This document shows, piece by piece, positions 33,401 through 42,800 of a stretch of DNA of 64,000 nt (position 1 is its first letter; each line of letters opens with the position of its first letter). The DNA comes from Closterium sp. Naga37s-1 (taxonomy: Eukaryota > Streptophyta > Zygnematophyceae > Desmidiales > Closteriaceae), in NCBI GenBank assembly GCA_947471745.1, contig CANJKZ010000262.1, positions 194,501 through 258,500 on the forward strand, in the 5' to 3' direction. Under the pieces are notes generated by a model that was given only the letters and a program-made list of their open reading frames with translations, was not told the DNA's origin and did not search any database. Position numbers and translations under genes: made by a program.

Positions 33401-35377
33401 CGTCCGTCCACTGCTCCTCTGCGTGCCCCTTTGCCTTCTCCTCCTGAGTCCTCTCTTCCTGCTCTTCCCGACCCAGAGTCGGACTCTCTCCGTGCTGCCA
33501 GTCCTACTGTCACGCGTCTCCTTGCTACTGTCGTCACTGGCCCTTCCTTTGCGTCCACTGCTGCGTCTACCCTAGTTGCTGAGCTCGTCGACTTTGCTGC
33601 TCGCTGTCGTCTAGACTACGCTGCTTGTCTTGTCGCTGAGTCTGAGTCTGTCTGTCCTCCGTCCGTCGGGGGTGAGTGTGCCCTTGGCACGGACGTCCTT
33701 GAGGACAGGCAGGAGGAGTTCCAGTGTTTGGCAGCTGCTTCACCTCATCTCGTGTCCGTACTGCTTACCCCTGAGGGAGACCCGGATGCACTTGACATCC
33801 CGACTCCGCGCTCTTACGCGGAGGCGATAGAGGGTCCCTACTCCTCTCAGTGGCAGGCAGCTATGGACACAGAGATGGCTTCCTGGAAGTCCACAGGTAC
33901 CTACGTTGACGAGGTTCCCCCGCCTGGGGCGAACATCGTCAGTGGCATGTGGATTTTCAGGGTGAAGCGGCCGCCGGGTTCTCCGCCTGTCTTCAAGGCG
34001 CGTTACGTGGCTCGTGGCTTCAGTCAGCGGCAGGGAGTTGACTACTTTCAGACCTTCTCTCCCACCCCGAAGATGACCACTCTTCGGGTACTGCTGCACA
34101 TAGCTGCTCACCACGACTACGAGCTGCACTCTCTTGACTTCAGCACTGCTTTCTTGCAGGGCAGCCTGCACGAGGAGATCTGGCTGCGTCGCCCACCTGG
34201 CTTCACTGGGTCTTTTCCTCCTGGCACCCAGTGGAGCCTCCGGCGGCCAGTCTACGGTCTCCGCCAGGCACCGCGTGAGTGGCACGACACACTGAGGACT
34301 ACACTTGCGGCTCTTGGGTTTGCTCCCTCTACTGCCGACCCGTCGCTGTTTCTGCGCACCGACACTTCTTTGCCGCCGTTCTACATCCTCGTGTACGTCG
34401 ACGACTTGGTCTTTGCCACAGCTGACACTGCTGGACTCGCCCACGTGAAGTCCGAGCTGCAGAAGAGACACACGTGCACAGACCTGGGTGAACTGCGCAG
34501 CTACCTTGGCTTGCAGATCACCCGGGACAGAGCACGCCGCACCATTACCCTGACTCAGTCACACATGGTGCAGCAGGTCCTTCAGCGCTTCGGCTTCACG
34601 TACTCCTCGCCTCAGGCCACTCCTCTGCCTACTCGCCACTCGCTCTCAGCTCTGCCTTCGGATGAGTCCGTAGAGTCGAGTGGCCCGTACCCAGAGCTTG
34701 TTGGCTACCTCATGTACCTGATGACCTGCACACGACCTGACCTCGCATACCCTCTTAGCATTCTCGCACGCTATGTTGCTCCTGGGAGACACAGACCGGA
34801 GCACATGGCTGCAGCGAAGAGGGTGTTGCGTTACTTGTGCAGTACGTCGGGCATGGGGCTTGTGCTTGGAGGGCAGAGTCCAGTGGTCCTCACTGGGCAC
34901 GCAGACGCTTCTTGGGCTGACGACCAGGCTACGCAGCGGTCGTCACAGGGTTACACCTTCAGCCTTGGTTCCGGCTCTGTTTCGTGGCGGGCTACCCGCT
35001 CGTCTTCTGTTCTCGGCTCCAGTTGTGAGGCTGAGATCTACGCCGGGGCCATGGCTGCACAGGAGCTTCGCTGGCTCACCTACCTGCTGACTGACCTCGG
35101 AGAGCCGCCTCGTTCTCCTCCAGTGCTGTACGTAGACAACAAGGCCATGCTGGCCTTGTGTCGAGAGCAGAGACTGGAGCACAGAACGAAGCACATTGCT
35201 CTCCGCTACTTCCTTGCTCGTGAGCTACAGCAGCGTGGTCAGCTGCGGCTTGCGTACGTGGCCTCTCAGGCCAACACTGCTGATATCTTCACCAAGGCAC
35301 TTGCGCCTTGTGATCATCAGCGCTTCTGTACTCAGCTGGGTCTTGTGCCCACCTTGCCTCACTTGCTCACCCCTTGA
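29414..35377 (+). CDS. copia-3A gag-pol polyprotein, uninterrupted
   Basis: A 1987-residue single frame. Rough residue positions: UBN2-like gag 1-240; Gly-rich 268-333; Gln run near 340; zinc knuckle CX14CX3HX4C 376-405; aspartic protease LDSGASRSFF near 515; HHCC 670-715; integrase D (HMDVWGP) 737, D (HSDRGGE) 806, E (QQNGIAERR) 840; PGGAE-type pentapeptide repeats 1016-1116; RT 1476-1700 with YVDDLVFA near 1661; RNase H 1826-1960 (HADASWADD; HRTKHIALRYFLA). The start at MATPSVLAFDAEG is shared with copia-1 and copia-2. Gag and Pol share one frame with no internal stop, so any gag excess must come from processing or splicing; that is inference. Confidence 0.93.
32470..32760 (+). repeat. 15-bp repeats encoding PGGAE/PGGAT pentapeptides
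   Basis: About twenty near-copies of GGTGCTGAGCCTGGG lie between integrase and RT. The equivalent tract in copia-2 (22.84-23.09 kb) and block B varies in register, so this linker is evolving by slippage. Confidence 0.75.
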
Positions 35378-35454
35378 CCTTGTTTGTACTGATGCATATA
35401 TATATATACTCCTGCTCTTGCTTGTCTAGCCTTATATATATATGTAATCCTGCA

Positions 35455-35586
35455 TGTGAACTGGCCTTGTGGCCTTGAACTTGTGCTCGGAATGTGTGGT
35501 GACTTTGTGATCCACCCTGAGCTTGTTTTGCTTTGCTTGACTGGTCCTGTGACCCCTTGTTCTCCCCCACTTTGCCTATGGGGGTG
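35455..35586 (+). promoter_or_regulatory. copia-3A conserved 3' UTR hairpin string and PPT
   Basis: Short stems GGCC-TTGT-GGCC, GGTG/CACC around CTTTGTGAT, GGTC-CTGT-GACC, and CCCCCA/TGGGGG whose 3' arm is part of the PPT TATGGGGGTG. Same order as copia-1, copia-2 and the remnant at 38.7 kb. Confidence 0.55.
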
Positions 35587-35711
35587 TGTCAGATTTATAT
35601 GACATAGCTACTGTAGGCTATAGTGGGGTGGCACATATGGGGTATAGTTTTCTAGGGTTTGCTTTTTGTACCCAACATTCACTTAGTCATTTCATTCCTC
35701 GTTTCTTCTCA
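35587..35711 (+). repeat. copia-3A 3' LTR, 125 bp
   Basis: Pairs with 28276-28400 with one difference; flanked by ATTTG at 35712-35716. Confidence 0.95.
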
Positions 35712-35716
35712 ATTTG

Positions 35717-37957
35717 AAATGTGGCGGGGGCGTTGGTCAGTTCGAAGGGCATTACCGTGTATTCGAATGATCCGTAGCGTGTTCGGAAGGCGGTTTTCGG
35801 GCGGTTTGTCTGCTCATGGTATGGGGTAACGGGATTTGATGGTAACTCAGTTCAGTGCGCGGTAGTCGATGCACATGCAAAATCCCTCGTCTTTTTTTTC
35901 GGTGTGAACAGTATCGGTGCTGCGAACGGTCACAAACTAGGGCAAATAACTCCTTTTCGAGCAAGTAATCCAGCTGCTTCTGTAGTTCGTCCAATTCTGG
36001 TTGGGCCAGTCGGAACTGTCGCTATACTGTTGGCTGTGCCCCCGGCTCTGGTTCTATCCTGTGGTCGTGCGGTCGCTGAGGTGGCAGTCGTGTCAGCAGG
36101 TCGTCCGGAAAAATCCCACTGTACTGCTTCAGTAGCGCTGCCAAGTCATCCAGTACGTCGGCGAGCAGTTTCTGTAAATCACTCCCCTTGTCTGCTGCCT
36201 CTGCTTCCCAAATGTCAACCGCATACACGTCAGCTCCTGCCGCTACGGCGCGTTTGATCGTGATCGCGTTGACACGCACCGATGGAGACTCAGGCGAGCC
36301 CCAGCGAGGTAAGGCGATGTTGTTACCGTTTACTCGCACGGAGCAGTCACCCGTCGTCCAGTCGATTCGCGGATTGTGTCATCACAGCCAATCACAACCG
36401 AGTGAAATTTCGGTTCCATCGAGGGTCGTTGCGAGCATTTCCTGGCTAAACGTGAAGTTACCCTCGTATTCAATCCGAACTCGGTCCACACGTTCCCGTA
36501 TCGCCAGTGGCGTGCCGTCAACCAGTCTTGCGTCGATCTCAGGTAAATACCTGTCCAGTGGCAGTTTCAGTCTCCGTGCTGTGGCAGTGTTGATGAGGCT
36601 GTGGCCGCCCCCCCCCGTCTACGAAGATTTTAACTAAATCTATCCCGATTTTCCCACTAAGTAGTACGGGGCTATCTACCGCGGTACCCTCCTTATTTGG
36701 CCAGGTGTGGTCGATTGCGTGAACCGGCACAATCACTCGCTGAGGGTCGGTTGGGTCGGGCGAGCGGCGTGTCCTGACAGTAGAGGGCCCGTCTGCTACT
36801 GACTCCCAGCGTTTCCCTGCTGCTTGGTCTGTTTCTGCTGCTCAGCTTCCCCCTTTCCCTTAGCGTTTTCCGGGCATTCGCTTTTGCGGTGTCCAGGCCG
36901 ATTGCACGCGAAGCAGCGCCCTTTAAACAGTGCGCTAGCGGCGTTCGCGGTGACGACACATATCGTGGCGCCTTCGTTCATCCCACGAAACCGATTCTCC
37001 CAGTTACTGCTACTTCTGTAGGACCCCGGTCTCGGTCGGCGGAAGAAGTCGAGTTTGTCCGCCATAGCGAGAATCTCCTGAAAATCGGTGACGCCGCGGA
37101 GCTGGATTTCTTGGGCGATCTCATGCTTCAGGCCACCGATGTAGCGGTCGATGCGCTCGCTTTCGTGCATGTAGCCCACCTGCTCACACAGCGACAGAAA
37201 CCCGCTGGTGTAATCCTGGACGGAACCGAGCTGGCGCCAAGTGCGGAGCTTCTGACGCGCCGCAATCGAAGCCGCAATTGGTTCGAATCGGGCACATAGT
37301 CCTGCACACCACGCGTCCCACATGCGATATTGGGGCACCTCCACGAAATAAGACGGCGCACAGGGTCCGGTTTGTCCTTCCCGTGTCGGTATAGTCGTGT
37401 AGTCCATCGGCTTCGTGACAATGACGCGTCACCATCCATGGCGGGTCCTCGTAGCAGCGACACGGCATAGCCGTATCCTCCGAGACGTAGTTCGCGTTGA
37501 AAAACACGTTCATGGTGAATATCCACGCCTGCACGGTAGGACCACCCCGTTGACTCGGATCAAAGCATGGCGGACGCTGTGGCTTCAGCGACATCAGCGA
37601 CTCCAGTGTTGACTCGCTGGTCGGCACCGAAATCGTGACGCGGGGTTGGCTTCTGGCCGCATTCGTCGCTTCGGGGTGTGTCGCGCCGTGGTCGTCGTCT
37701 CCTTCGCTGCGGATGACGCCATCACTGGCCGCACTCGCGGGTTGCCTCACACTTCCGTGCTGTGATGCTTTTTGTGCGGGTTGTCCCGGTGTGCCTAGTG
37801 CTTGCGATTGTGCTTGTTGTGCTCGTGCGATGTCATTTTGCAGGGACGTACGTTCTGCCGTCAGCGCTGCGATTTCTTCAGAGCTTTCGTGGAGTTGCTG
37901 CAGCAGTGCACCAAGGCGGTCCTCCGTGAGCGTCGCGACGTCGATGTGCTCAGACAT
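35717..37957 (-). pseudogene. Chromovirus gag, protease and RT N-part, broken
   Basis: In element sense: gag from 37957 (MSEHIDVATLTEDRLG) with a predicted N-terminal coiled coil; a capsid-like region (AWIFTMNVFFNANYVSED); CCHC knuckle CFACNRPGHRKSEC near 36920; a protease-like FVDGGG near 36630; RT N-part (LQKQLDYLLEKE; LPHTM) ending in [13 protein letters not shown] at the copia-3 site. It is a fossil with several breaks. Confidence 0.78.
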
Positions 37958-38128
37958 GTCAAAGGGCTACGGCTCAGCTTAGTCTAGGCACAGTCGTGGC
38001 TGCACGCGTTTACGAGAGAACGCGAGGACAGCGGCTCCTAGGTGCGAAGGGGCGTGAGTCCCTTCGAGAAAAAATCTGAAGTTTATTTCATGGGGTGCAG
38101 ATATGCGCTGTCCGAAAGGGAAAGTGGC

Positions 38129-38140
38129 TCTGATACCAAG
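38129..38140 (-). promoter_or_regulatory. Chromovirus primer-binding site
   Basis: In element sense the LTR end TAACA is followed by CT and then TGGTATCAGAGC, the exact complement of the 3' end of plant-type initiator Met tRNA. Confidence 0.8.
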
Positions 38141-38466
38141 TGTTACAAGTGCAATGGAACGAAGTAGCGAGGGTTGCACTAGGGTGTCAAAGAGTACAAA
38201 GTCTGAGCGAAGGCATGAGCGAATACTTATATGCGAAATATGCAAACGGTAACGCGGTGCGTTCGAGCTAGCTAGTGTTAGGCTGGCATCAAGGTTCAGG
38301 CTATTCCCGAAGCGTAGGCCGACTCGGCCAGGCCAGCGGTGCATGGTTTGGTGAAACGGTGCGCGCGAGGTTTGGCGAAGCCCCGTTAGCAGTAATGGGC
38401 GAACAACGGCTGCTGCTGTACGCGATGTTGATGGTCGCGGTAAGGAATGTCGAAAGATTCCTTTCA
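38141..38466 (-). repeat. Chromovirus 5' LTR, 326 bp
   Basis: Pairs with 17694-18018; about 24 differences counted by eye. Confidence 0.85.
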
Positions 38467-38471
38467 GGCGT

Positions 38472-38604
38472 TAACAATAAATTAGAAGCATATGGTAAAT
38501 GAGAAGTAAACATGGTGAGAATATGGAGAACGGAAAACAATACGTAGTTTCTGCCAGCTTTCAAAAATATGTGTCCATTATTTTTTACGGTCATTGACAA
38601 TCCC
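38472..38604. other. AT-rich sliver outside the chromovirus, no gene seen
   Basis: Follows the chromovirus target site and precedes a Copia remnant. It would be the original sequence on the right side of the chromovirus insertion. No ORF or repeat was recognised. Confidence 0.4.
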
Positions 38605-39014
38605 TGGAGTAGGGGAAGGATAAGACTCTCAAGAACAGAATGATGATTTCACTAATATTGGTTGGGGTACATAAGCCTAACCCTAACTGTTGTACCCCAT
38701 ATGACACACATAACTAAGACTATAACATCTGACACACCCCCATAGCCTAAGTGAGGGGTGTAAAGCAAAACCAACAACGTACGGTCACAAGACCAGTAAC
38801 AAAGCAACAAATCTCAGGGTGGATCACAATGTCACCACACACTCTGAGCACAAGCAAAAGAGCCCACAAGGCCAGTTCAAGAGTTTACAGAGGTACATAT
38901 AAAGAGTACAAACAAAGGAAGCAAAGAACTCAAGACTACGCAAGGTGAGAGCCTGTGTCAACGAGACCTAACTGCACATAACACCTCTGGTGGTCACAAT
39001 GCGGAAGGGCCTCG
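38605..39014 (-). mobile_element. Copia 3'-end remnant of a fourth Gly-rich subfamily
   Basis: The 3' LTR ends CTGACA at 38734; its outer start lies between about 38605 and 38641. The conserved 3' UTR follows (CACCCCCATAG at 38735; GGTGGATCACAA; GTCACCACACA), then the last RNase H codons, cut off near 39014 against chromovirus sequence. It is a fossil: only the 3' end is present. Confidence 0.7.
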
Positions 39015-39069
39015 CTAAACGCAACGCCGACCGCCACCGCCGACCCGTCTCGTACCAGCCCGACGACTT

Positions 39070-39414
39070 TGTCAGAGGTCCACTGGTGATCCCCGATTGA
39101 TCCTAGGGAAGGGTTACAGGCTTGTTGTCCTGGGGGGTTATGGGCGCACTGACCCGCTACTTAACAAGCCCTTTTATCCCAGTGGTCTAGTGACTGGGAT
39201 TCTGACATGGTATCAGAGCGAAGGTTTCAGGTTCGAATCCCAGTATGTGCACTTCAGGCATCCCAGTGCGGGGGGGTGTCAGCGGTCCACTGGTGATCCT
39301 CGGTTGATCCTAGGGAAGGGTTAAAGGCTCGTTGTCCTGGGGGGTTATGGGCGCACTGACCCGCTACTTAACAAGCCCTTTTATCCCAATGGTATAGTGT
39401 TTGGGATTCTGACA
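39070..39414 (+). mobile_element. TRIM-C: 345-bp miniature LTR element with tRNA-type Pol III boxes
   Basis: LTRs 39070-39207 and 39277-39414 (138 bp each) enclose 69 bp. The target duplication is GACTT (39065-39069 and 39415-39419). PBS TGGTATCAGAGC at 39208-39219 and a G-rich PPT just before 39277. A box TGGTCTAGTGA at 39183-39193, B box GGTTCGAATCC at 39230-39240, T4 runs at 39172-39175 and 39379-39382. It is the same size as TRIM-A but an independent insertion, which proves mobility of this family. Confidence 0.9.
39172..39240 (+). promoter_or_regulatory. Predicted Pol III promoter of TRIM-C
   Basis: A and B box starts are 47 nt apart. The A box is exactly the loop of the stem ATCCCAG/CTGGGAT (39176-39182 and 39194-39200). 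In TRIM-A the stem is ATCCCAA/TTGGGAT, a compensatory pair change. Confidence 0.65.
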
Positions 39415-39531
39415 GACTTTATTTTACTCGACACTCAAAACCTCCGCCTGCCCATAACGCCAAAACGCCGCCCTCGATATTGTGGGCCATTCCGAATCAG
39501 CCACATGGTCACACCGGTCACCGCCCACCTC

Positions 39532-39670
39532 TGTCATAATCTTACAGGAAAATTGTGTGTCGACTATCGAAGGGAAAAGATACAAAGGAGAAACCTAAGG
39601 GGTTGTACCCCACAGTGAGTACCCCACTAAGCCTAACCAAACTATAACAAATATACACATATGTTTGACA
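39532..39670 (-). repeat. Foreign 3' LTR of the hybrid copia-1B, 139 bp
   Basis: Shares ACTTACxGGAAAA-type and TTGTACCCCACAGT blocks with the 140-bp LTR, but differs at roughly 15-20% of positions and has no matching target duplication. Confidence 0.8.
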
Positions 39671-39812
39671 CACTCCCATAGGCAAAGTGGGGGAGAACAG
39701 AGGATCACAAGACCTGTCAGGAAGTGCAAAGCAAGCTCAGGGTGGATCACAACGTCACCACGCAGTCTGAGCACAAGCAAGAAGGCCACAAGGCCAGTTC
39801 ACATGCAGAAAT
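39671..39812 (-). promoter_or_regulatory. copia-1B conserved 3' UTR hairpin string
   Basis: Counterpart of 5397-5535, with several base differences that leave the short stems intact. Confidence 0.5.
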
Positions 39813-39897
39813 ATATATGTAACAACAACAGTACAGTGATATCTACCTACAAGAACAAGCATGCAGGAATACATATAAATCATGGTACAAACAAGGC

Positions 39898-42800
39898 CTA
39901 CAGCAAGTGAGGAAGAGTGGGCACAAGGCCTAACAAAGTGCAGAAACGCTGATGATCACCAGGCGGAAGCGCCTTGGTGAATATATCAGCAGTGTTGGCC
40001 CGAGTGGCCACGTAGGTAAGACGAAGCTGGCCACGCTGCTGCAGCTCTCGAGCAAGAAAGTAACGGAGAGCGATGTGCTTTGTTCTGTGCTCCAGTCTGT
40101 GCTCCTGACACAAGGCAATGGCGGCCTTGTTGTCGACGTACAGAACTGGAGGAGAACGAGGTCTCTCTCCCAAGTCGGTCAGCAGGTAGGTGAGCCAGCG
40201 CAGCTCCTGTGCAGCCATGGCTATGGCGTAGATCTCTGCCTCACAGCTGGAGCCGAGAACTGAAGACGAACGTGTAGAACGCCAGGAAACTGAACCAGAA
40301 CCAAGGCTGAAGGTGTAACCCTGTGACGACCGCTGCGTAGCCTGGTCGTCAACCCAAGAGGCGTCCGAGTGACCTGTGAGGACAACGTCACCCCGTCCTC
40401 CAAGCACGAGCCCCATGCCCGATGTACTGCACAAGTAGCGTAGTACCCTCTTGGCAGCATCCATGTGCACCTTTCGGTGCCGACCAGGAGCCACGTAACG
40501 AGCCAGAAGGCCAAGAGGGTACGCAAGGTCAGGACGAGTGCAAGTCATCAGGTACATGAGGCAGCCCACTAACTCTGGGTAAGGACCACTCGGCTCTACG
40601 GACTCGTCCGAAGGTGGAGCTGAGAGCGAGTGACCTGTAGCCAGAGGAGTGGCCTGTGCTGAGGACCAGGTGAAACCGAAGCGCTGAAGGACCTGCTGCA
40701 CCATGTGTGACTGAGTCAGTGTGATGGTGCGGCGTGCTCTGTCCCGGATGATCTGCAAGCCAAGGGAGCTGCGCAGTTCACCCAGGTCTGTGCACGTGTG
40801 TCTCTTCTGCAGCTCCGACTTCACCAGGGCGAGAGCCTCAGTGTCAGCAGTGGCAAAGACCAAGTCGTCGACGTACACGAGAACGTAGAACGGCGGCAGC
40901 GAAGTGTCGGTGCGCAAAAACAGCGACGGGTCAGCAGTCGACGGAGCAAACCCAAGAGCCGCAAGTGTCGTCCTCAGTGTGTCGTGCCACTCACGTGGCG
41001 CCTGGCGGAGACCGTAGACCGGCCGCCGGAGGCTCCACTGGGTACCAGGAGGGAACGACCCAGTGAAGCCAGGAGGGCGGCGCAGCCAAATCTCCTCGTG
41101 CAGGCTGCCCTGTAAGAAGGCTGTGCTGAAGTCAAGAGAGTGAAGCTCGTAGTTACACTGAGCGGCAACGTGCAGCAGCACCCGAAGAGTGGTCATCTTC
41201 GGGGTGGGGGAGAAGGTCTGGAAGAAGTCAACTCCCTCTCGCTGACTGAAGCCTCGAGCCACGTACCGAGCCTTGAAGACAGGCGGAGAACCTGGCGGCC
41301 GCTTCACCCTGAAAATCCACATGCCACTGACAATGTTCGCCCCAGGAGGGGGAACCTCGTCGACGTAGGTGCATGTGGACTTCCAGGATGCCATCTCTGC
41401 GTCCATGGCTGTCTGCCACTGAGAGGAGTACTCACCCGCGATCGCCTCAGCGTAAGAGCGCGGGGTAGGGATGTCTGGTGCATCCGGGTCTCCCTCAGAG
41501 GCAAGCAGCATGGATACGAGATGAGGCGCAGCGGCTGCAAGACACTCAAGGTCCTCCTGTCTGTCCTCAAGGACGTCCGTGCCAAGAGCACACTCACCCC
41601 CGACGGACGGAGGACAGACAGACTCAGACTCAGCAACAAGTCTGGCGGCGTAGTCGAGACGACAGGCAGCAGCAAAGTCAACAAGCTCAGCGACTAAGGC
41701 AGACGCAGCAGCAGACTCAAACGACGGGTCAGTGACAACAATGGCAAGCAGATGCGTGACAGTCGAGTGCTCAGCACGAAACTGGTCAGACGCAGGGTCA
41801 GCAACGACAGGCAGAGAGGACGTAGGGGCAGACGGCAGAGGAACACGCAGCGGAGGAGAGGAAGGACGACGAACTACAAGGTGAGAGCCGGAGACAGCCG
41901 GCTGCTGCTGACGAGGAACACTACTACCGGAACGACCAGAACGGACAGGGGAGACAGGACGCGACGCAGGCTCACGACGCTCAGCAAGGCCCCTAGTCTG
42001 CGCTGTGTACGGAGAAGGAGCAGGCAGCGGTGAGCCAGGCTGTAACGGAAGACCAGTAGACGAGGGAAGACTGAGAACCTGGCGAAGTGCAGAGTCAGGT
42101 GGTGGCTGAGACGACGGAGATAGCGGAGCGAAGAACAGGCGCTGCTGAGCAGTGCCACCAGCACCAGCAGCTCCAGTACCGCCAGCAGCTCCAGCACCTC
42201 CAGCAGCTCCAGCACCGTCAGTAGCGCCAGGACCCTCAGCAGGTCGAGCACCTCCAGCAGCTCCAGTACCCTCAGCAGCTCCAGCACCGCTAGCAGCTCC
42301 AGTACCCTCAGCAGCTCCAGCACCGCCAGCACCTCCAGCAGCTCCAGTACCCTCAGCAGCTCCAGCACCCTCAGCAGCTCCAGCACCCTCAGTCACAACA
42401 CCGCCACCCCCAGCAGCTCCAGTACTCTCAGTACGAGCACCTCCGGGACCAGCGACACCAGCAGAAGAACCCCCAGCAGTAGAGCCCTGAGGCGCAGAAG
42501 CGCGACGCTGACGGCGACCGTACCAGTCGTGCAGCTGCTGGGAGGTGAGGGGCACACGCGGACGAAGACGGCTATTCCAAGGAGACCGCGGAAAAGCAGT
42601 CGCAGAACCCTCAGGCGACTCACCCCCAGACTCAGCACCCCCAGGCTCCGCACACGCAGGCGCAGCACCCCCAGACGCAGCACCTCCAGACGCAGCACCC
42701 CCAGGCTCCTCACGCTCAGCGCCCCCAGACTCAGCACCCCCAAGCTCCGTACCCCCAGGGACAGCACCACTCGCAGCAGGACCGGAGTCACCAGTGACCT

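Larger units (their letters stand above)
28276..35711 (+). mobile_element. copia-3A: Gly-rich-gag Ty1/copia element, looks whole
   Basis: Plus-strand element of 7436 bp with 125-bp LTRs that differ at one base, and an ATTTG target duplication (28271-28275 and 35712-35716). It is inserted inside the chromovirus RT, in the opposite direction. It has an uninterrupted gag-pol frame, PBS and PPT. It looks whole. The same insertion, with the same LTR difference, is in block B, so it predates the duplication. Confidence 0.95.
5257..37264. repeat. Large direct duplication, block A
   Basis: Block A (copia-1, PITP gene, foldback element, chromovirus with nested TRIM, copia-2 and copia-3) matches block B, which starts at 39532 and runs to the window end. 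Coordinate offsets are about 34.26-34.27 kb left of copia-2 and about 26.73 kb right of it. The change of offset, 7526 bp, equals copia-2 plus its 5-bp target duplication. By eye the PITP region differs at fewer than ten single bases in 4.6 kb, plus homopolymer-length changes. Confidence 0.9.
17694..38466 (-). mobile_element. Ty3/gypsy chromovirus carrying three nested insertions (block A)
   Basis: Minus-strand element bounded by 325/326-bp LTRs with near-matching 5-bp flanks (GACGT at 17689-17693, GGCGT at 38467-38471). Removing the TRIM, copia-2 and copia-3 with their duplications leaves about 5.46 kb, normal for a chromovirus. Order in its own sense: 5' LTR, PBS, gag with CCHC, protease, RT (YFDD), RNase H, integrase, chromodomain, PPT, 3' LTR. 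LTR divergence of about 7% makes it the oldest element here together with the TRIM. It is a fossil with many breaks (six or more) besides the insertions. Confidence 0.88.
39015..39531 (+). pseudogene. Chromovirus integrase C-terminal sliver (plus), split by a TRIM
   Basis: Translates to AKRNADRHRRPVSYQPDDF before the TRIM and DTQNLRLPITPKRRPRYCGPF after it. This is the same module as in the main chromovirus but in the opposite orientation. Only about 170 bp of chromovirus sequence. A Copia LTR interrupts it at 39532. Confidence 0.75.
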
